DNA of 64,000 nt from Saccharomycopsis fibuligera x Saccharomycopsis cf. fibuligera. Its lineage: Eukaryota; Ascomycota; Saccharomycetes; Ascoideales; Saccharomycopsidaceae. Position numbers and translations under genes: made by a program. The stretch spans positions 1,335,501 to 1,399,500 of the forward strand of contig CP012819.1 of assembly GCA_001936135.1 (NCBI GenBank), written 5' to 3'. Position 1 is the first letter of the stretch; every line of letters starts with the position of its first letter. Below, piece by piece: positions 1 through 11,175 of the stretch. Under the pieces are notes generated by a model that was given only the letters and a program-made list of their open reading frames with translations, made no database searches and was not told the DNA's origin.

Positions 1-415
1 TATTCCCAATTGTCGCTTAGTTGATTCACCGGCTTTTGGAATTAGAAGCTATTGGGGGAGGGGGTACATACCATCCTTGTTAAGTGGGTTAAACTTGACC
101 ACCACTTTTGTGAAATATTTGGTAATCATACTGTGCTGTAGATAATGTTTATTATGCGTTTGTAGTACTGCTGTCTGCTACTGTCCCGCTGCTTGATGGT
201 TCTCATGTGTGTTGAAAGCTTCCTTCTAATCAAGAAATTTTTCGATATTTTCCCGTTGCAAGCAAACCTGTGTTACCCGGACGCTTTGAGCACATAACAA
301 CGCTTTTAATTACAATTAAAGCCTCGAAGAGATCTACAGCACATTCTCTGAGGCTTTCCACTTATGCACACAAGTAACACGATTTCGTCTGACAAAAGAC
401 CAGCTTGTAAAGAGA
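1..415. other. gene-free stretch upstream of MPD1
   Basis: No coding segment with recognisable similarity is visible. The stretch should hold the MPD1 promoter and 5' leader, and perhaps the end of a neighbour outside the window. I see no clear TATA element or unfolded-protein-response element here. Confidence 0.5.
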
Positions 416-1357
416 ATGAAAAGCATATTTTGTTTAGCGTGGGCGGTGCTCGTTTCCAGCGTGCTTGCCAGTGGATTTTACCAAAACACTGACGTGTACG
501 AACTCGCACCTGACAGCTTCGATGAGGTGGTATTAGGTACCAATTACACATCAATTGTGGAATTTTATGCTCCATGGTGCGGCCACTGCAACAAATTCAA
601 AGGCGCATACAAGAAAGCTGGTAAATTGTTGAAAGATTTGGTGAATGTTGCTGCAGTGAATTGTGACTTGGAGATTAATAAACCATTGTGTGCCAAATAT
701 CAAGTCCAAGGGTTCCCAACAGTGATGGTGTTCAGACCACCAAAGTATTCTTCCAAAAGACCACCGCAATCTAAGGCCGAGACTAAAGTGGCTTTCGGCA
801 GTGAAAATTATCAAGGTGAAAGAAGCTCGAAAGGATTAGTAGAATTTTCTCAATCTAGAGTAAAAAGTTACGTTAAGAGAATATTCGACACTAATGTGCT
901 TCACAAGTTCTTGAACAATGATAAAAGCAAATTGAAATTGATATTGTTGACGGACGCTAAAAAGAAACCTAGTTTGTTTTTGAAATCTTTGGCAATCGAC
1001 TATTTGGGCGTTGCGGATTTCGCCTACTTTGATGCTAAAGGATCGTATCCTGAAGAGACCATCCTTGAGTCAGTAGGATTAAAACCTTCGGATGTCACAA
1101 AACCAATGTTTTTAGTATACTCTGGCGAAACTAGTATCCAAGAACCAAAAATTATCAAAGATCAGTTATCCAAAGAAAAAATTGCTGATTATTTGAGCAC
1201 CAATTTTGGCATTACGCCACATGAAGGTCCTGGCAGCAAAAAGTTCAAGTTATTAAGTTTGCTTAAAAAGGGGAAGACTCTCAATCAAGCAAAAAAGGCT
1301 GTCAAGAAGACTGACAAGCAGTCCAAGACGAAGCAAGAAGTTCACGATGAACTTTGA
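416..1357 (+). CDS. MPD1: Protein disulfide isomerase, Mpd1 type
   Basis: This 313-residue protein has an N-terminal hydrophobic signal peptide (about residues 1-19), a thioredoxin domain (about 25-135) with the active-site motif WCGHC (Cys55 and Cys58), and a C-terminal HDEL ER-retention signal. It should form and rearrange disulfide bonds of secretory proteins in the ER lumen. One thioredoxin domain followed by a diverged C-terminal half matches Mpd1 rather than the two-active-site Pdi1. The ATG at 416 gives an ideal signal peptide, so the start is secure. The Lys-rich stretch before HDEL is typical of ER-lumenal proteins. It is upstream of, and parallel to, the eIF4E-like gene. Confidence 0.93.
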   Translation: MKSIFCLAWAVLVSSVLASGFYQNTDVYELAPDSFDEVVLGTNYTSIVEFYAPWCGHCNKFKGAYKKAGKLLKDLVNVAAVNCDLEINKPLCAKYQVQGFPTVMVFRPPKYSSKRPPQSKAETKVAFGSENYQGERSSKGLVEFSQSRVKSYVKRIFDTNVLHKFLNNDKSKLKLILLTDAKKKPSLFLKSLAIDYLGVADFAYFDAKGSYPEETILESVGLKPSDVTKPMFLVYSGETSIQEPKIIKDQLSKEKIADYLSTNFGITPHEGPGSKKFKLLSLLKKGKTLNQAKKAVKKTDKQSKTKQEVHDEL

Positions 1358-1942
1358 TCGTTTGATGAATGTTTGGCTTTGAAAATTGCATTGATAATTA
1401 ACGTGCTAAACCATTTTAGTTAGCTTACACATATTACAAGGAATGGCTCAAAACTGATACCATAATTTTTAGAGCACTTTATAATCTGTAATGATATGAG
1501 AAACTCGTAAAAGAAATATCTATAGACATGGATGCACTCATGTTATACGTCTTTTTATAGAAGTTTTGTGGGGGCGAAGATGGCGATTTACCCTGCGCGG
1601 ATGAAAAAAAAAATTTTTTTTTTTATTTTTTTTTTCCGTTTTGATGCGATATAACCTCCAGAGCCTCTCTTGTATCGCCGACTTTCTTTGATTCGCACTG
1701 ATGAGTTTATAACTGATACTATATTAATTGTACTTTTTATCACTCAATTTATTTACCATATACAATTGTTCCGATTCTCTGTCTTACTAATTTTCATTTG
1801 AGATATTTTTATAGTCATACAAAAAGTTAGTTTATTGATTATCATCAATTCATTCATCTTACCATCCGCTAAACTCAAATAGTTTCTCCAGTTTCTTTAA
1901 TTTCCGCTTACCCCAATAGCTCTACAATTGCTCAAGATTACA
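1358..1942. other. intergenic region MPD1 / eIF4E-like gene
   Basis: No gene is seen. At about 1602-1636 a run of A is followed directly by a longer run of T, which can fold into a hairpin and is a plausible 3'-end or nucleosome-excluding element. The rest is AT-rich and should include the promoter of the downstream gene. Confidence 0.5.
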
Positions 1943-3870
1943 ATGTTTGATTCATCATCCAGTTTTGCACAAAACAACTTGTCAAATGATGACAACAACA
2001 CTAACTCATGGAGAAGTCCTTTAGGGTAAGTCATCGGCATTACGCAAACTAGTTCATCGACTATGTCATTTTTTTTTATTACTTTTCTTGTTCTACTACT
2101 AACAAAAATATGTCTAGAACTACCTCAAGCATAGCAAATGGTCAGACCACACTTCAAAAGTCTAAATTTTTTCAAGATATAACGTTGTCGCTGCCGCAAG
2201 CCACTACTAATGGTACTGGAAACAGCTCTTCAAAGTCAAGCAATCGTAGTGCTCGTTTTCAAAGAAAAGATCCTGCGCAAATAGCCAGAGCAAGCGTGTC
2301 TGAATTGCTTCCAGACGCGCATGTGCTACCATATACGTGGACTATATATTACCATTCAAGAAAAAATCGTACTCTTGTTAGACCTGAAGATGGAAATGCA
2401 GGAGAAAATGCTGAGGGCTTTGCTGATTTAGAATCTACTACGAAACAGCCAGATCTGGCAGCGTCGGCAAACACAGTAACAGCGGCAAACACAAACGCAG
2501 ACCCAAACGCAGATCCTGTTGCTCCTCTTTCAACGTCCGTAGATTCATATTTACAAAAGACTACTGAGATTGAATTCCCGGAAGTCGGCACTAAGGACGT
2601 GTTTAATGGATTGCAAAAAACCACAGTGAATATTGCTTCAATAGAGCAACTCTGGGAAGCATTGTCATTAATTAAAAGAGCAAACGAATTACCATACGGA
2701 TCTGAACTTTTTATATTCAAATCAGGAGTGGAACCAGTTTGGGAAGACAAGATCAATTCCAAAGGTGGTAGATGGAGATTTAAATTTTCTCGTAAAGTTC
2801 CATACCAGTACAATAGCAACATCAGTGAACATTCCAAGGAAACCGACCTTGAGTTTCGCCAACTACGGAAAAGAAATGCATTAGTTTGGGAAAGATTAGT
2901 GTTGAGAATACTAGGTGGATCTTTGATTCCTGAAGATAATATAAATGGAGAGTTAGTGATGAATGATATCTCCGGTTTGGTTTTAAGTATAAGACGTGAT
3001 GAAGATATAATCACTGTTTGGAACACCAATCTCTGTTTTGATAGAGGAGTACAAGATCATTATTTTAAATCCATATTGAAAAGTAACCCATTCTTAAAAA
3101 ACCCACTTAATAACAATGATGATACCAAAAACAGTAATGAAAACTCTGAACAACAACAACAACAACAACAGTCACAAACTCCACAGAAAAAGCCAATTCT
3201 TTTCAACGAAAAACGCTTGTTATGCAGTGCCGTATTAAGCACTATTCGTGAGGTAGATCAGCTCCTTAAAGGATCAGATATTGCCACTACTAGAGATGTT
3301 GGCTCTACTCAGCGTGTAGGTGGGGTCAACTTTGAATACAAATTTCACAATGATACTTCTAATAACAACTCTGTTGGTAGCAACGCAAGTCACGATTCTA
3401 ATAGAACTGATAGTGATAACAATCATAATAATAACCATCATGGCGGTGGCCATCATCACAACAATCACAACAATCATAATAATCGAAACAATTCTAATTA
3501 CAGCAATAATAATTCATCAAATAGAAGATACAATAAATATCACAACAACAACAGCAACAACAACAATAATAGTAGCAACCTTTCTGGACAAAAAAGCTAT
3601 TCCACATACAACAATAACAACAGCGAGCAAGATTCCTCTGGAGAATTAAGCACGTCTGACGCTAGCAAAATATTTGATTCTGGGTCTTTCGCAAATTTAG
3701 GGAGAAGAAGAAGATTAAATAAAAATGGTGAAAATGGTGATGAACCACGAAATTTAATGTCAATTGGATCTAAAAGAAGATTACAAAATTTACAAAGAAG
3801 TAATAGTAATACTAGTATTAATAGTAATGGCTCCTCTAGAGTGTCTAATGGTAATAATGATAACGCTTAG
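1943..3870 (+). CDS. eIF4E-family cap-binding protein (4EHP/eIF4E2-like), spliced
   Basis: Exon 1 is 1943-2025 and exon 2 is 2118-3870. The intron 2026-2117 starts GTAAGT, has TACTAAC at 2097-2103 and ends TAG. Joining keeps the frame and gives about 611 residues instead of the 586 read from the ATG at 2110, which lies inside the intron. An eIF4E domain is visible: TWTIYYHSRK near residue 102, then a disordered insert of about 65 residues, then SIEQLWEAL and PVWEDKINSKGGRWRF (Trp236/Glu237, the cap-guanine-binding pair). The Tyr-rich first strand resembles 4EHP/eIF4E2 rather than canonical eIF4E, which has no such insert. The last 250 residues are low-complexity Asn/His/Ser with RRR patches. 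The likely role is translational control by cap binding; no partner can be named. Confidence 0.8.
2026..2117 (+). other. spliceosomal intron (92 nt) in the eIF4E-like gene
   Basis: The donor GTAAGT is at 2026-2031, the branch site TACTAAC at 2097-2103 and the acceptor AG at 2116-2117. The codon GG|A is split across the junction and the frame continues exactly. If the intron is retained, the upstream frame stops immediately in the donor (GGG TAA), and the ATG at 2110 can restart in the main frame. Confidence 0.88.
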
Positions 3871-4177
3871 AGAAGAAAATTGGTATTTAATTAATTAATA
3901 TTGATTTTCTAAGAAAACTTACGACGCATATTTTTTTATTGATGTTTTTAGACTATAGTTTGTAAGATATTAGCTGTTAAAAAATTATTAACTCTGTTGA
4001 AAAAATATTTGCTAATTTGCGCAAATTGATTGCCAGATTTTATCAATGTAGTGTTTTAAAAATGGGTTAGTATGTTTATTTGGCTAATGGTAGTCACTTT
4101 AAGTTTTTCAGTTTAAAACGATTCTCAAAATGTACTAGTGTTAATGTTACAACTCTTAGATACCCTGCTTAAAAAGC

Positions 4178-4225
4178 GCTGAAGATGAACTATGCTAAAG
4201 ATGAACTTTGCTAAAGATGAACTTT
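4178..4225. repeat. 16-bp tandem repeat, three copies
   Basis: Three adjacent 16-mers of the type GCTAAAGATGAACTTT lie at 4178-4193, 4194-4209 and 4210-4225. The second and third are identical and the first differs at two positions. Confidence 0.85.
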
Positions 4226-4330
4226 GCACCCTTCGCACACCATTAACCCATTTTATGATATTGCGATATATACATAAGGTATGTGGAACACCATGTGTTA
4301 AATTTGTGGAGCCGCTTACCTAAATATTTT

Positions 4331-4378
4331 ACAAAGGCATATGTTGACAAAGGCATATGTTGACAAAGGCACATGTTG
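4331..4378. repeat. 16-bp tandem repeat, three copies
   Basis: Three adjacent 16-mers of the type ACAAAGGCATATGTTG lie at 4331-4346, 4347-4362 and 4363-4378. The last copy differs by one base. The unit is unrelated to the repeat 105 bp upstream but has the same length and copy number. Confidence 0.88.
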
Positions 4379-4708
4379 AACAATATTTAGGCTGGTGAGC
4401 TACTACAAGAGCAGCTATTGTTCATTTTTTCCCCCACTCGCTGCATAAATAGGATACGCGTATATGCAAACCACAAATGATCACAAAAATAGAAATTGAA
4501 AAGCACAACAGCCAAAAACACGATAAGAAAAGTATTTCTAATTCAAGGGTCTGCTTGTTTTGGTTAGCCGCAGTTATACTTCGCTATGATAGTTTCCATC
4601 AATGATTGACGAATTTTTTTGAACTTTTTACCGCGTTAAACACTGTATGCCAACCAATTTGCATCCTTGGCCCAGCCACAAAATTAAAAACAAATTTGAA
4701 TTTTATAG

Positions 4709-4710
<2 letters not shown>

Positions 4711-4745
<35 letters not shown>
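4711..4745. repeat. poly(A) tract, 35 bp
   Basis: An uninterrupted run of A in a gene-free stretch, one of at least eight homopolymer runs of 28 bp or more in this window. Confidence 0.9.
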
Positions 4746-4747
<2 letters not shown>

Positions 4748-7188
4748 GAAGAATGGTGTTTTACATGTTTTTTCATCCAAGTATATAGCAGTGTACTGTA
4801 ATTTTATTCGCTTGTAAAATGCCAAAACACTAACTTTAAAAGTGAAGCCTATAGAATTTTGTTTTCTGAATAGGGAAATAACTAATAGATAAGCATTAAT
4901 CAAAAAATGAGAGAACAGCTGTTCGTATTCAAAACCTGAATATTTGAATTGAATGTTTAAATATTCGACTATTAACGGTAGAACGTTTTACTTGCAGAGT
5001 AGCGCATACAGATACAGTGTTTGAAATTTTAAGTTCATCTGATTTTTTCTAAATTATCCAAAACCTTATTTGATACATATAGCGCTAACATAGCTGTGCG
5101 TTAGTTGTACAGTGTTGTGAATACTTGCTAGTTTTGACAAATAAAGCGAGTTTGCAAGATCTTGAATGGTTCGTAGTCAAAATGAAATGCGGTTTCTCCA
5201 CAGCCAGGAGGGACTGATCCTGTGGCTACAACTACGGCAACAGCTACGACTACGGCTACGACTACAGCTGCTACAATTTATGAAAAGAACCAATAAAAGA
5301 ACCAATGTAATCTTACAAATTCGATGCTAGTTTAGTTTTGATAATGAGATTCCACTTATTTATATATTTGTGTATTTTTGTCCTTTTTTTGTTGTTTTAG
5401 AGTGTAATCCAAAAACCGGAACGCGTGGCGTTTTTGGTTGGATATGCCATTCCATGCCGTAGTGCAAAAGTCTTTTCAATTATGTGTTTTCAGTTTTGAG
5501 TGGGAAACACTATAGCTTTTTTTTTCACTGATGTCATGTTTACTAATTCCTTTTTAATTTTCGAGCTACCATTATAATTTATGCCTGTCAAAATTGAAAA
5601 CACGCCGACCAGTCGTAGAAAGTTGACTTTTTTATCGAACATCTTCGCATGAATTTTCTCCCAAATTTCATGTATCAAATTTTCAGCAATTGCAAATCCA
5701 CTCTGTACGTCCTGTAGGTTATTATCATAACAATATTTAGATATTCCCGATTGTCAATTCTTCCTGGACAGCCTGCAGCCTTGAGTATTCACATTGTAAT
5801 AAATAAATTTTCTGATTGGGTGACTAATTGATTGTCTAAAAATAAAGTTTGTAAGGGTCTCTCAATTTGTAACTGCAAGATTTTAGACTTTTTTGTCCTG
5901 TGGCTTTTTTTGCTCTAATAATGTTTCGGCTCGGAAAATTTCCACATTGATGTGCTATGCTTACAAGCAACAACGAATTTTTTGGTCTTGCATACTTGCA
6001 AACATAACAATCTGATAACGTATGTATAACGTTAATGTTTGCATCAAATTCAAAGTAAGAATGGAGTGGGTCATACTTATTTTCATGTTCTTAAGTTCTT
6101 ATTGATCAAAATTTCGTTTGCAAACGTATAACAATAAAAAGACAAAAAGGGGTTTTGATGTTCAAAGTTATGAGTTTCTTAGGATGTTGATTCGTCCATA
6201 CGCAGATGGGCTTTAGTTCTTTTGATACTTTAAGTCAGCTGCTGATTGTTGCCATGGTTATGTGAATGCTGTTGCCGTCAAGTGTCATCTTTTTTTAGAG
6301 ACTTACGGGGAATGTTTATCACAATTTCGCCAGATACGAATCTTGAAAGTTTTTGTTGCAGTTTTTGCAGTTATGCTAGCTCTAGATGTGCATACGTAGA
6401 CATATACCGTCTTAAAATAGTTTGTGTTTAAAGTGTTGGTTTTTTTCTTCCGACTGAATTTCGAGGTAAAAATACATGAGATCTAATTAAATGACTTTTT
6501 GTTATAACTGTATAAATAGAGACGACTAAACCTCAATAATATTAGATTGCTAACTGTAGATATTATGTGTAGTTTTTAAAATTTAGTAATATCTGTACAG
6601 TTGCTTTTGAGCTAAAAATATATGTGAGCAGTGTGAGCTAAATGGGTGATACAAACCGAGCCAAATACGAAAGCAATATAAAAAAAAACGATGAAAAACA
6701 ACAAAATGAGGAATATGAAAGTAAAATTGTGTAGTAGAAAGAGATAATTAGTTGTAAAACTAAAAGTTGACAGAAAAATATAAAATGCAGCCATCAAATG
6801 TAAAAAAATTATAAAAGGAAAACAAAGTGGAAAAAACCATAAAAAGAGTGGAAAAGTAAAAACCAATTATCGGAACAATCTGCAGAAGTAAAAAAGATGA
6901 AAAGATCAATCAAGAACGCATTTCTATTGTAACTTTAGTAACGTTACTTATCCAAGAAAAAAAGGAAAAAAGTAAAACAAAATATCACAAAAGGCTAAGA
7001 GGACAAGAAAAAATCTAGCAAGAGCAAAAGTACCAAAAATATAGAAGTAAAAAAAATGAACACGTCAAAGAAATAACAAAAAAAATATAAAGAATGATTA
7101 ATAGAGAAAAACCTAATACCAAATCTAGAAATAACACCTGGCTTATGAAAGCATTTAAAGAAGCGTAAAGAAAAGAATAATAATAATA

Positions 7189-7190
<2 letters not shown>

Positions 7191-7228
<38 letters not shown>
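7191..7228. repeat. poly(A) tract, 38 bp
   Basis: The run is immediately preceded by TAATAATAATAAT and lies about 280 bp beyond the stop codon of the minus-strand GATA gene, so its transcript strand reads poly(U). Confidence 0.9.
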
Positions 7229-7229
<1 letters not shown>

Positions 7230-7330
7230 AACAGAATTAAGAATAACATAGAAACAAAAATAAAATTTTTGAAGTTCAATACACATGCCATCTAAGAACA
7301 CTCGTAGACATGTAAACAGGTAAAAACTTC

Positions 7331-7354
7331 AGCATCATCATCATCATCATCATT

Positions 7355-7385
<31 letters not shown>

Positions 7386-7412
7386 TCATTATTATCATCA
7401 TCATCATCATCA
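7331..7412. repeat. ATC/ATT trinucleotide array 3' of the GATA gene
   Basis: Blocks of CAT/ATC flank a block of ATT. Read on the minus strand it would code Asp and Asn runs, but it lies beyond several stops after the GATA frame, so it is more likely 3' UTR microsatellite than coding. Confidence 0.75.
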
Positions 7413-7507
7413 CCGTTAATTATCACCATAGTAATCATTAATATAATAACACCGATTAGTAGTATGTTTCTAGCCACTCATCATGTTTTCAAACACATAA
7501 TACACAT

Positions 7508-8277
7508 TCAAAACTGCAACCAATCCAAATCCTTCAAGTTGATATTACTAGATCCCTTACTATCATGTCCAACAGCAGATGACTGAGTATTACTATTAAT
7601 ATTCACAGTGTTCACATTTAAATGCATATTGTTTGAGTTAACACTCAAATGGTTTATGCCGACTGCCCCCAAATTATCATTGCTTTTGCCGTTAGTAGTA
7701 TTATTATGACTATGAATATCACTATGACTCAGAAAATCACTGAAATTCATATCAAATGTCGCTGGTCCATGACTATGTCCATTTCCACTAATACTACTCA
7801 CAGAGCCACCGTCAATTCCGTTAAATTTTGAAAATCCTGAATTTGAAGCTACACCATCAATGAAATGATGTAATTCGTCGGCATTTAGTAAATTGAGATC
7901 AATTCCGCTCATGTCAGTTTGAAAATTATTAATGTTGTTAAGACCAAGATTGTTCGAATGCATACTGTTATTATTATGGTTATTATTACTGCTAGTATTA
8001 TTGAAGTGTCTTTGGGCATTAAGCTGAATGGCAAGATTTGATTGAAATCCTGTGCTGGTACTGGTACTGTTACTGTTACTGTTATTATTATTACTATTAT
8101 TATTACTGCTATTGCTATTGTTACTATTATTATTAATGTTACCATTATGACTGCTAACGTTGTTTTGAAGATTGGTGGAGGAGGTGTTTTTAGTGTATGC
8201 AAAATTTGTTGTGGACGGTACTCTTTTAGAGTTAATATCCATAGTATAAGAGTTCTTCACAAAACTGTTGCTCGTAC

Positions 8278-8360
<83 letters not shown>

Positions 8361-10378
8361 GTACTATTATGGGTGAATCCGTTTGCCATTTTCGTATTCT
8401 TTTGTGGGATACTGAATGGGGCTCCGTGTGGTCCTAATGACGACGATACATTGTTAAGATTACTATTGTTGTTCAAACTAGCAAATGAGTTAGATTGTGA
8501 AGTCACTGATGAAATGAAATCAAGAGCTTCATTGGCAGAAAATTCTGATTCATTTGGAGAAATAGGTGACAACATTGCAGAAGAAAAATCTTCATTAATG
8601 TTGCTGATACTATGGCGATGATTTAAAAATGAATTTGAAGGTCTCATTTTTGATGACATAGAATTAGCTCTCTTGGTGACTCTGTTTATCGAAGGAGCAG
8701 AAGTTGATGAGCAATCACTATTATTATCATTAAAAGTCTTTGAAGATTGCTGTTGTTGTTGATTTGGTTTAGGAAGAATTAAAATATGGTTACTAGATCC
8801 AATAGACGCCGTTGCATCATTATTTGTCAAAGTGGCTTGAGCACCAGCAGCGCCATTGACAAAAGGTCTTGATGGAAATTGTGACCCCCGCTGCTTGTTT
8901 ATCTCAAAACCAAATTGTGAAGGCAGATGCGGATTAGGTTGAATATTTTGAATATGCTGTGATTGAAAATGATATAAATTAGCCTGACTACCATTATTAT
9001 TCCCTACAAAACCTCTTCCATAATTCAATAAATTATTAGAAGAATTATTAAGACTCTTACTCAAAAGATTCTTTTTAGAGTTTCTCTTCTTGATGACATC
9101 GGTCTTGAGAGTTAACGGTCTCATTGTGCCATGCAATTTTAAAAACAAACCACAAGCATTGCATAGCGTATTGCCATCATTATTTCTTCTCCATAATGGT
9201 GTCTTGGTGGTTTTACAATTAGAACACGTTGTAGCTGGTTTTTTTTTCCCCTGAGGTTCATTTTTGGACAAGGTTGTTGATGATGACAGTCTGGTGCCAG
9301 TAGGAGTAGTATTGGTCGTTTCGTTTCCGGTAGTCACCGATGATTTGGGACTAGATTTTGAATTTTTCTCAGAGTTATCGTCAGCATTAGAAGGAGGCGT
9401 ACCTTTACTTTCAATGAAAGAATTTCTCTGCTCTGAGCTTTTATTACTGCTTTCACTTGAAACACTCTGACTTTTTTCTCTATCATTAGCAGACTCGACC
9501 TTCATTTGCACATCACTGCTTCCATCGTCTCTGACATGGTCTAGCACTTCAAACCCTATATCAATATTAATTTTTTCAGTTTTCTTTGAGCTTGCAGTCT
9601 TCGTAGAACCAAGGTCATCAACAGAGCTATAATTGTTATTTATAGTTGCACTGGGGCTCTCAGCAGATGACAAAGGAGTAGCAATGCCCACGCCATTATT
9701 GCCATTATTCATTTTGCTATTGTTGGTATTATTGCTAGTATTGTTAATACTGCCAAGATTGGCATACTTTTCTCTAAAAAGCGACTTTTCGTTTTTAAGA
9801 TCAGTTTCTGAAAAGCTGTTAATTCTGGACTGGGAATTAATGGATGAAGCCATAGATATGTGGGAGTCGGATATCGGAGAAGGCAACAAAACAGGATTGA
9901 ACTTTGAAGATATTGGGCCTTTAGATCCATTATGTAGACCTTTCAAACCTGCAGTAATCTTGCTCTTGGTACTGTTAGATGTAACATTAATTTTTGTTGT
10001 TGATACAGAGGAATCGTCGGTGCTATTGAAATTCATAAAATTGTAGTCTGGGCCGGAATCAAAATTCAAAAATGATGAAACGTCAAAAAGATCGTTGCTA
10101 GGATCGCTGTTCAAAATATTCGAAACAATCATATCATTGTCAACAGCGTTAATCTTCTTCTCATTATTGATATCCACCTGTTTATCAATATTAATACACT
10201 CATTTTCATCTATACTAAGAGTGTCCGTCTTTGAGTTCTGTGCCTTTTTACAACTTTCTCTTTCTGATCTATAATCCATTCTAGGTTTGAATAGGAGTAG
10301 CTTTTTAGCATTGGAGTATATTTCCCAAATACTCTGATCCTCTTGATCAGCATCATTATTTTGGCGGTTCGGGTCCAT
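7508..10378 (-). CDS. GATA-type zinc-finger transcription factor (GAT1/GLN3 family)
   Basis: The 956-residue protein has one fungal GATA finger, [14 protein letters not shown]...[13 protein letters not shown], with cysteines near residues 385, 388, 406 and 409. A basic tail ([17 protein letters not shown]) follows, as in Gat1, Gln3 and AreA. The N terminus carries [13 protein letters not shown], a match to the start of the conserved N-terminal region of AreA/Gat1 proteins, but the usual NLTWRM-like continuation is not evident. The rest is Ser/Asn/Gln-rich, with a run of about 28 Asn coded by a nearly pure AAT array (8278-8360). It ends DLDWLQF, possibly a short activation or regulator-binding motif. 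The expected role is nitrogen-responsive transcription in the nucleus. Family assignment is firm; the choice between GAT1 and GLN3 is open. Confidence 0.88.
8278..8360. repeat. AAT/ATT microsatellite coding a poly-Asn run
   Basis: About 27 uninterrupted ATT units (AAT on the coding strand) inside the GATA-factor gene. The run is pure AAT with no AAC, so it should mutate in length easily without breaking frame. Confidence 0.92.
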
Positions 10379-10760
10379 TTGATATGTGTTTGTGTAAATT
10401 ATTTGTTATTGAAAGATATTGTTATGCTTTGCTGCTGGCATATAAGGTCTGCACTAGAACCACAGTATTTTACTTTTTTTTTTTTATTTTATTTTTTTAT
10501 TTTACTTAGTTTTTCTAATTCTCGGGTGATGTTTTCCTTTACTATCTCCACTCAAATACAAAACCACAAAGAAGATGCACAAACTGCCTAGAACCGAAAG
10601 CTGTACCGCTGTGAATTTGATATGAAAGAAAGGAAAGTGGTATTAGGCCGGGCGTGATTATGTGTCAAGCTGGTTGTACTGAGTGACGAGGGTGTATGGC
10701 GTACACATCCAAATTTTAGAATCAGTCATTCATCGAAGGGGGATATTCAAAGCAAAAAAA

Positions 10761-10762
<2 letters not shown>

Positions 10763-10804
<42 letters not shown>
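10763..10804. repeat. poly(A) tract, 42 bp
   Basis: An uninterrupted A run about 385 bp upstream of the GATA-factor ATG. It would read as poly(T) toward that gene and could act as a nucleosome-excluding promoter element. Confidence 0.9.
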
Positions 10805-10806
<2 letters not shown>

Positions 10807-11091
10807 AAAAGTAAAAGAGCCTCGAAAATCTGAAAGCCACCCGGAGAACCTTTTTCGGCCGACTGAGCACCTCGCTTCTCATACTTTCCACCCCTGAGAA
10901 CGCTCTCCCCAAAAAACAAGAAAACCAAAATAGTGAACGGGTTCTTAAAAGAAATAACGATAACCAGCTATTGTTAAATGTCAGTAGCATACATGCTTTA
11001 TCATAGAAGAGCCAAGGGGATGTAGCTAATGTACCAGACTTCTTTCTCGAAAAGTACCTGCAATCCAATGCAACTATGCTATTTCGAGAAC

Positions 11092-11105
11092 TTATCACAT
11101 GATAA
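11092..11105. promoter_or_regulatory. inverted pair of GATA sites
   Basis: TTATCA, a 2-bp spacer, then TGATAA: two HGATAR sites on opposite strands forming a near-perfect palindrome, about 170 bp upstream of the ATG at 11275. A GATA factor is encoded just to the left, so GATA control of this promoter is plausible but not shown. Confidence 0.5.
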
Positions 11106-11138
11106 AATTGTAGTTCCGGGGGCAAAGCTATGTTGCTT

Positions 11139-11154
11139 CAAGCTTTTAAGCTTG
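11139..11154. promoter_or_regulatory. palindrome, candidate operator
   Basis: CAAGCTT-TT-AAGCTTG, with perfect 7-bp arms around a 2-bp spacer, just upstream of the TATA box of the gene at 11275. The binding protein is unknown. Confidence 0.4.
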
Positions 11155-11175
11155 CTCATTGCCCACTGAGTTATA

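Larger units (their letters stand above)
3871..7507. other. 3.6 kb gene-free convergent intergenic region
   Basis: It lies between the 3' ends of the eIF4E-like gene and the GATA gene. I find no recognisable gene. It holds two separate 16-bp triple tandem repeats (4178-4225 and 4331-4378), a poly(A) tract of 35 (4711-4745), a Thr/Ala-coding-like repeat patch near 5221-5279, a 38-A run (7191-7228) and an ATT/ATC trinucleotide array (about 7331-7412). Otherwise it is AT-rich and unremarkable. Confidence 0.6.

Noticed and set aside
7292-7477. Minus-strand frame with Asp/Asn runs, in the same frame as the GATA gene and just beyond its stop
   Set aside because: Several stop codons separate it from the gene, it has only a GTG start, and it is a microsatellite. 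Sharing the frame is a one-in-three chance.
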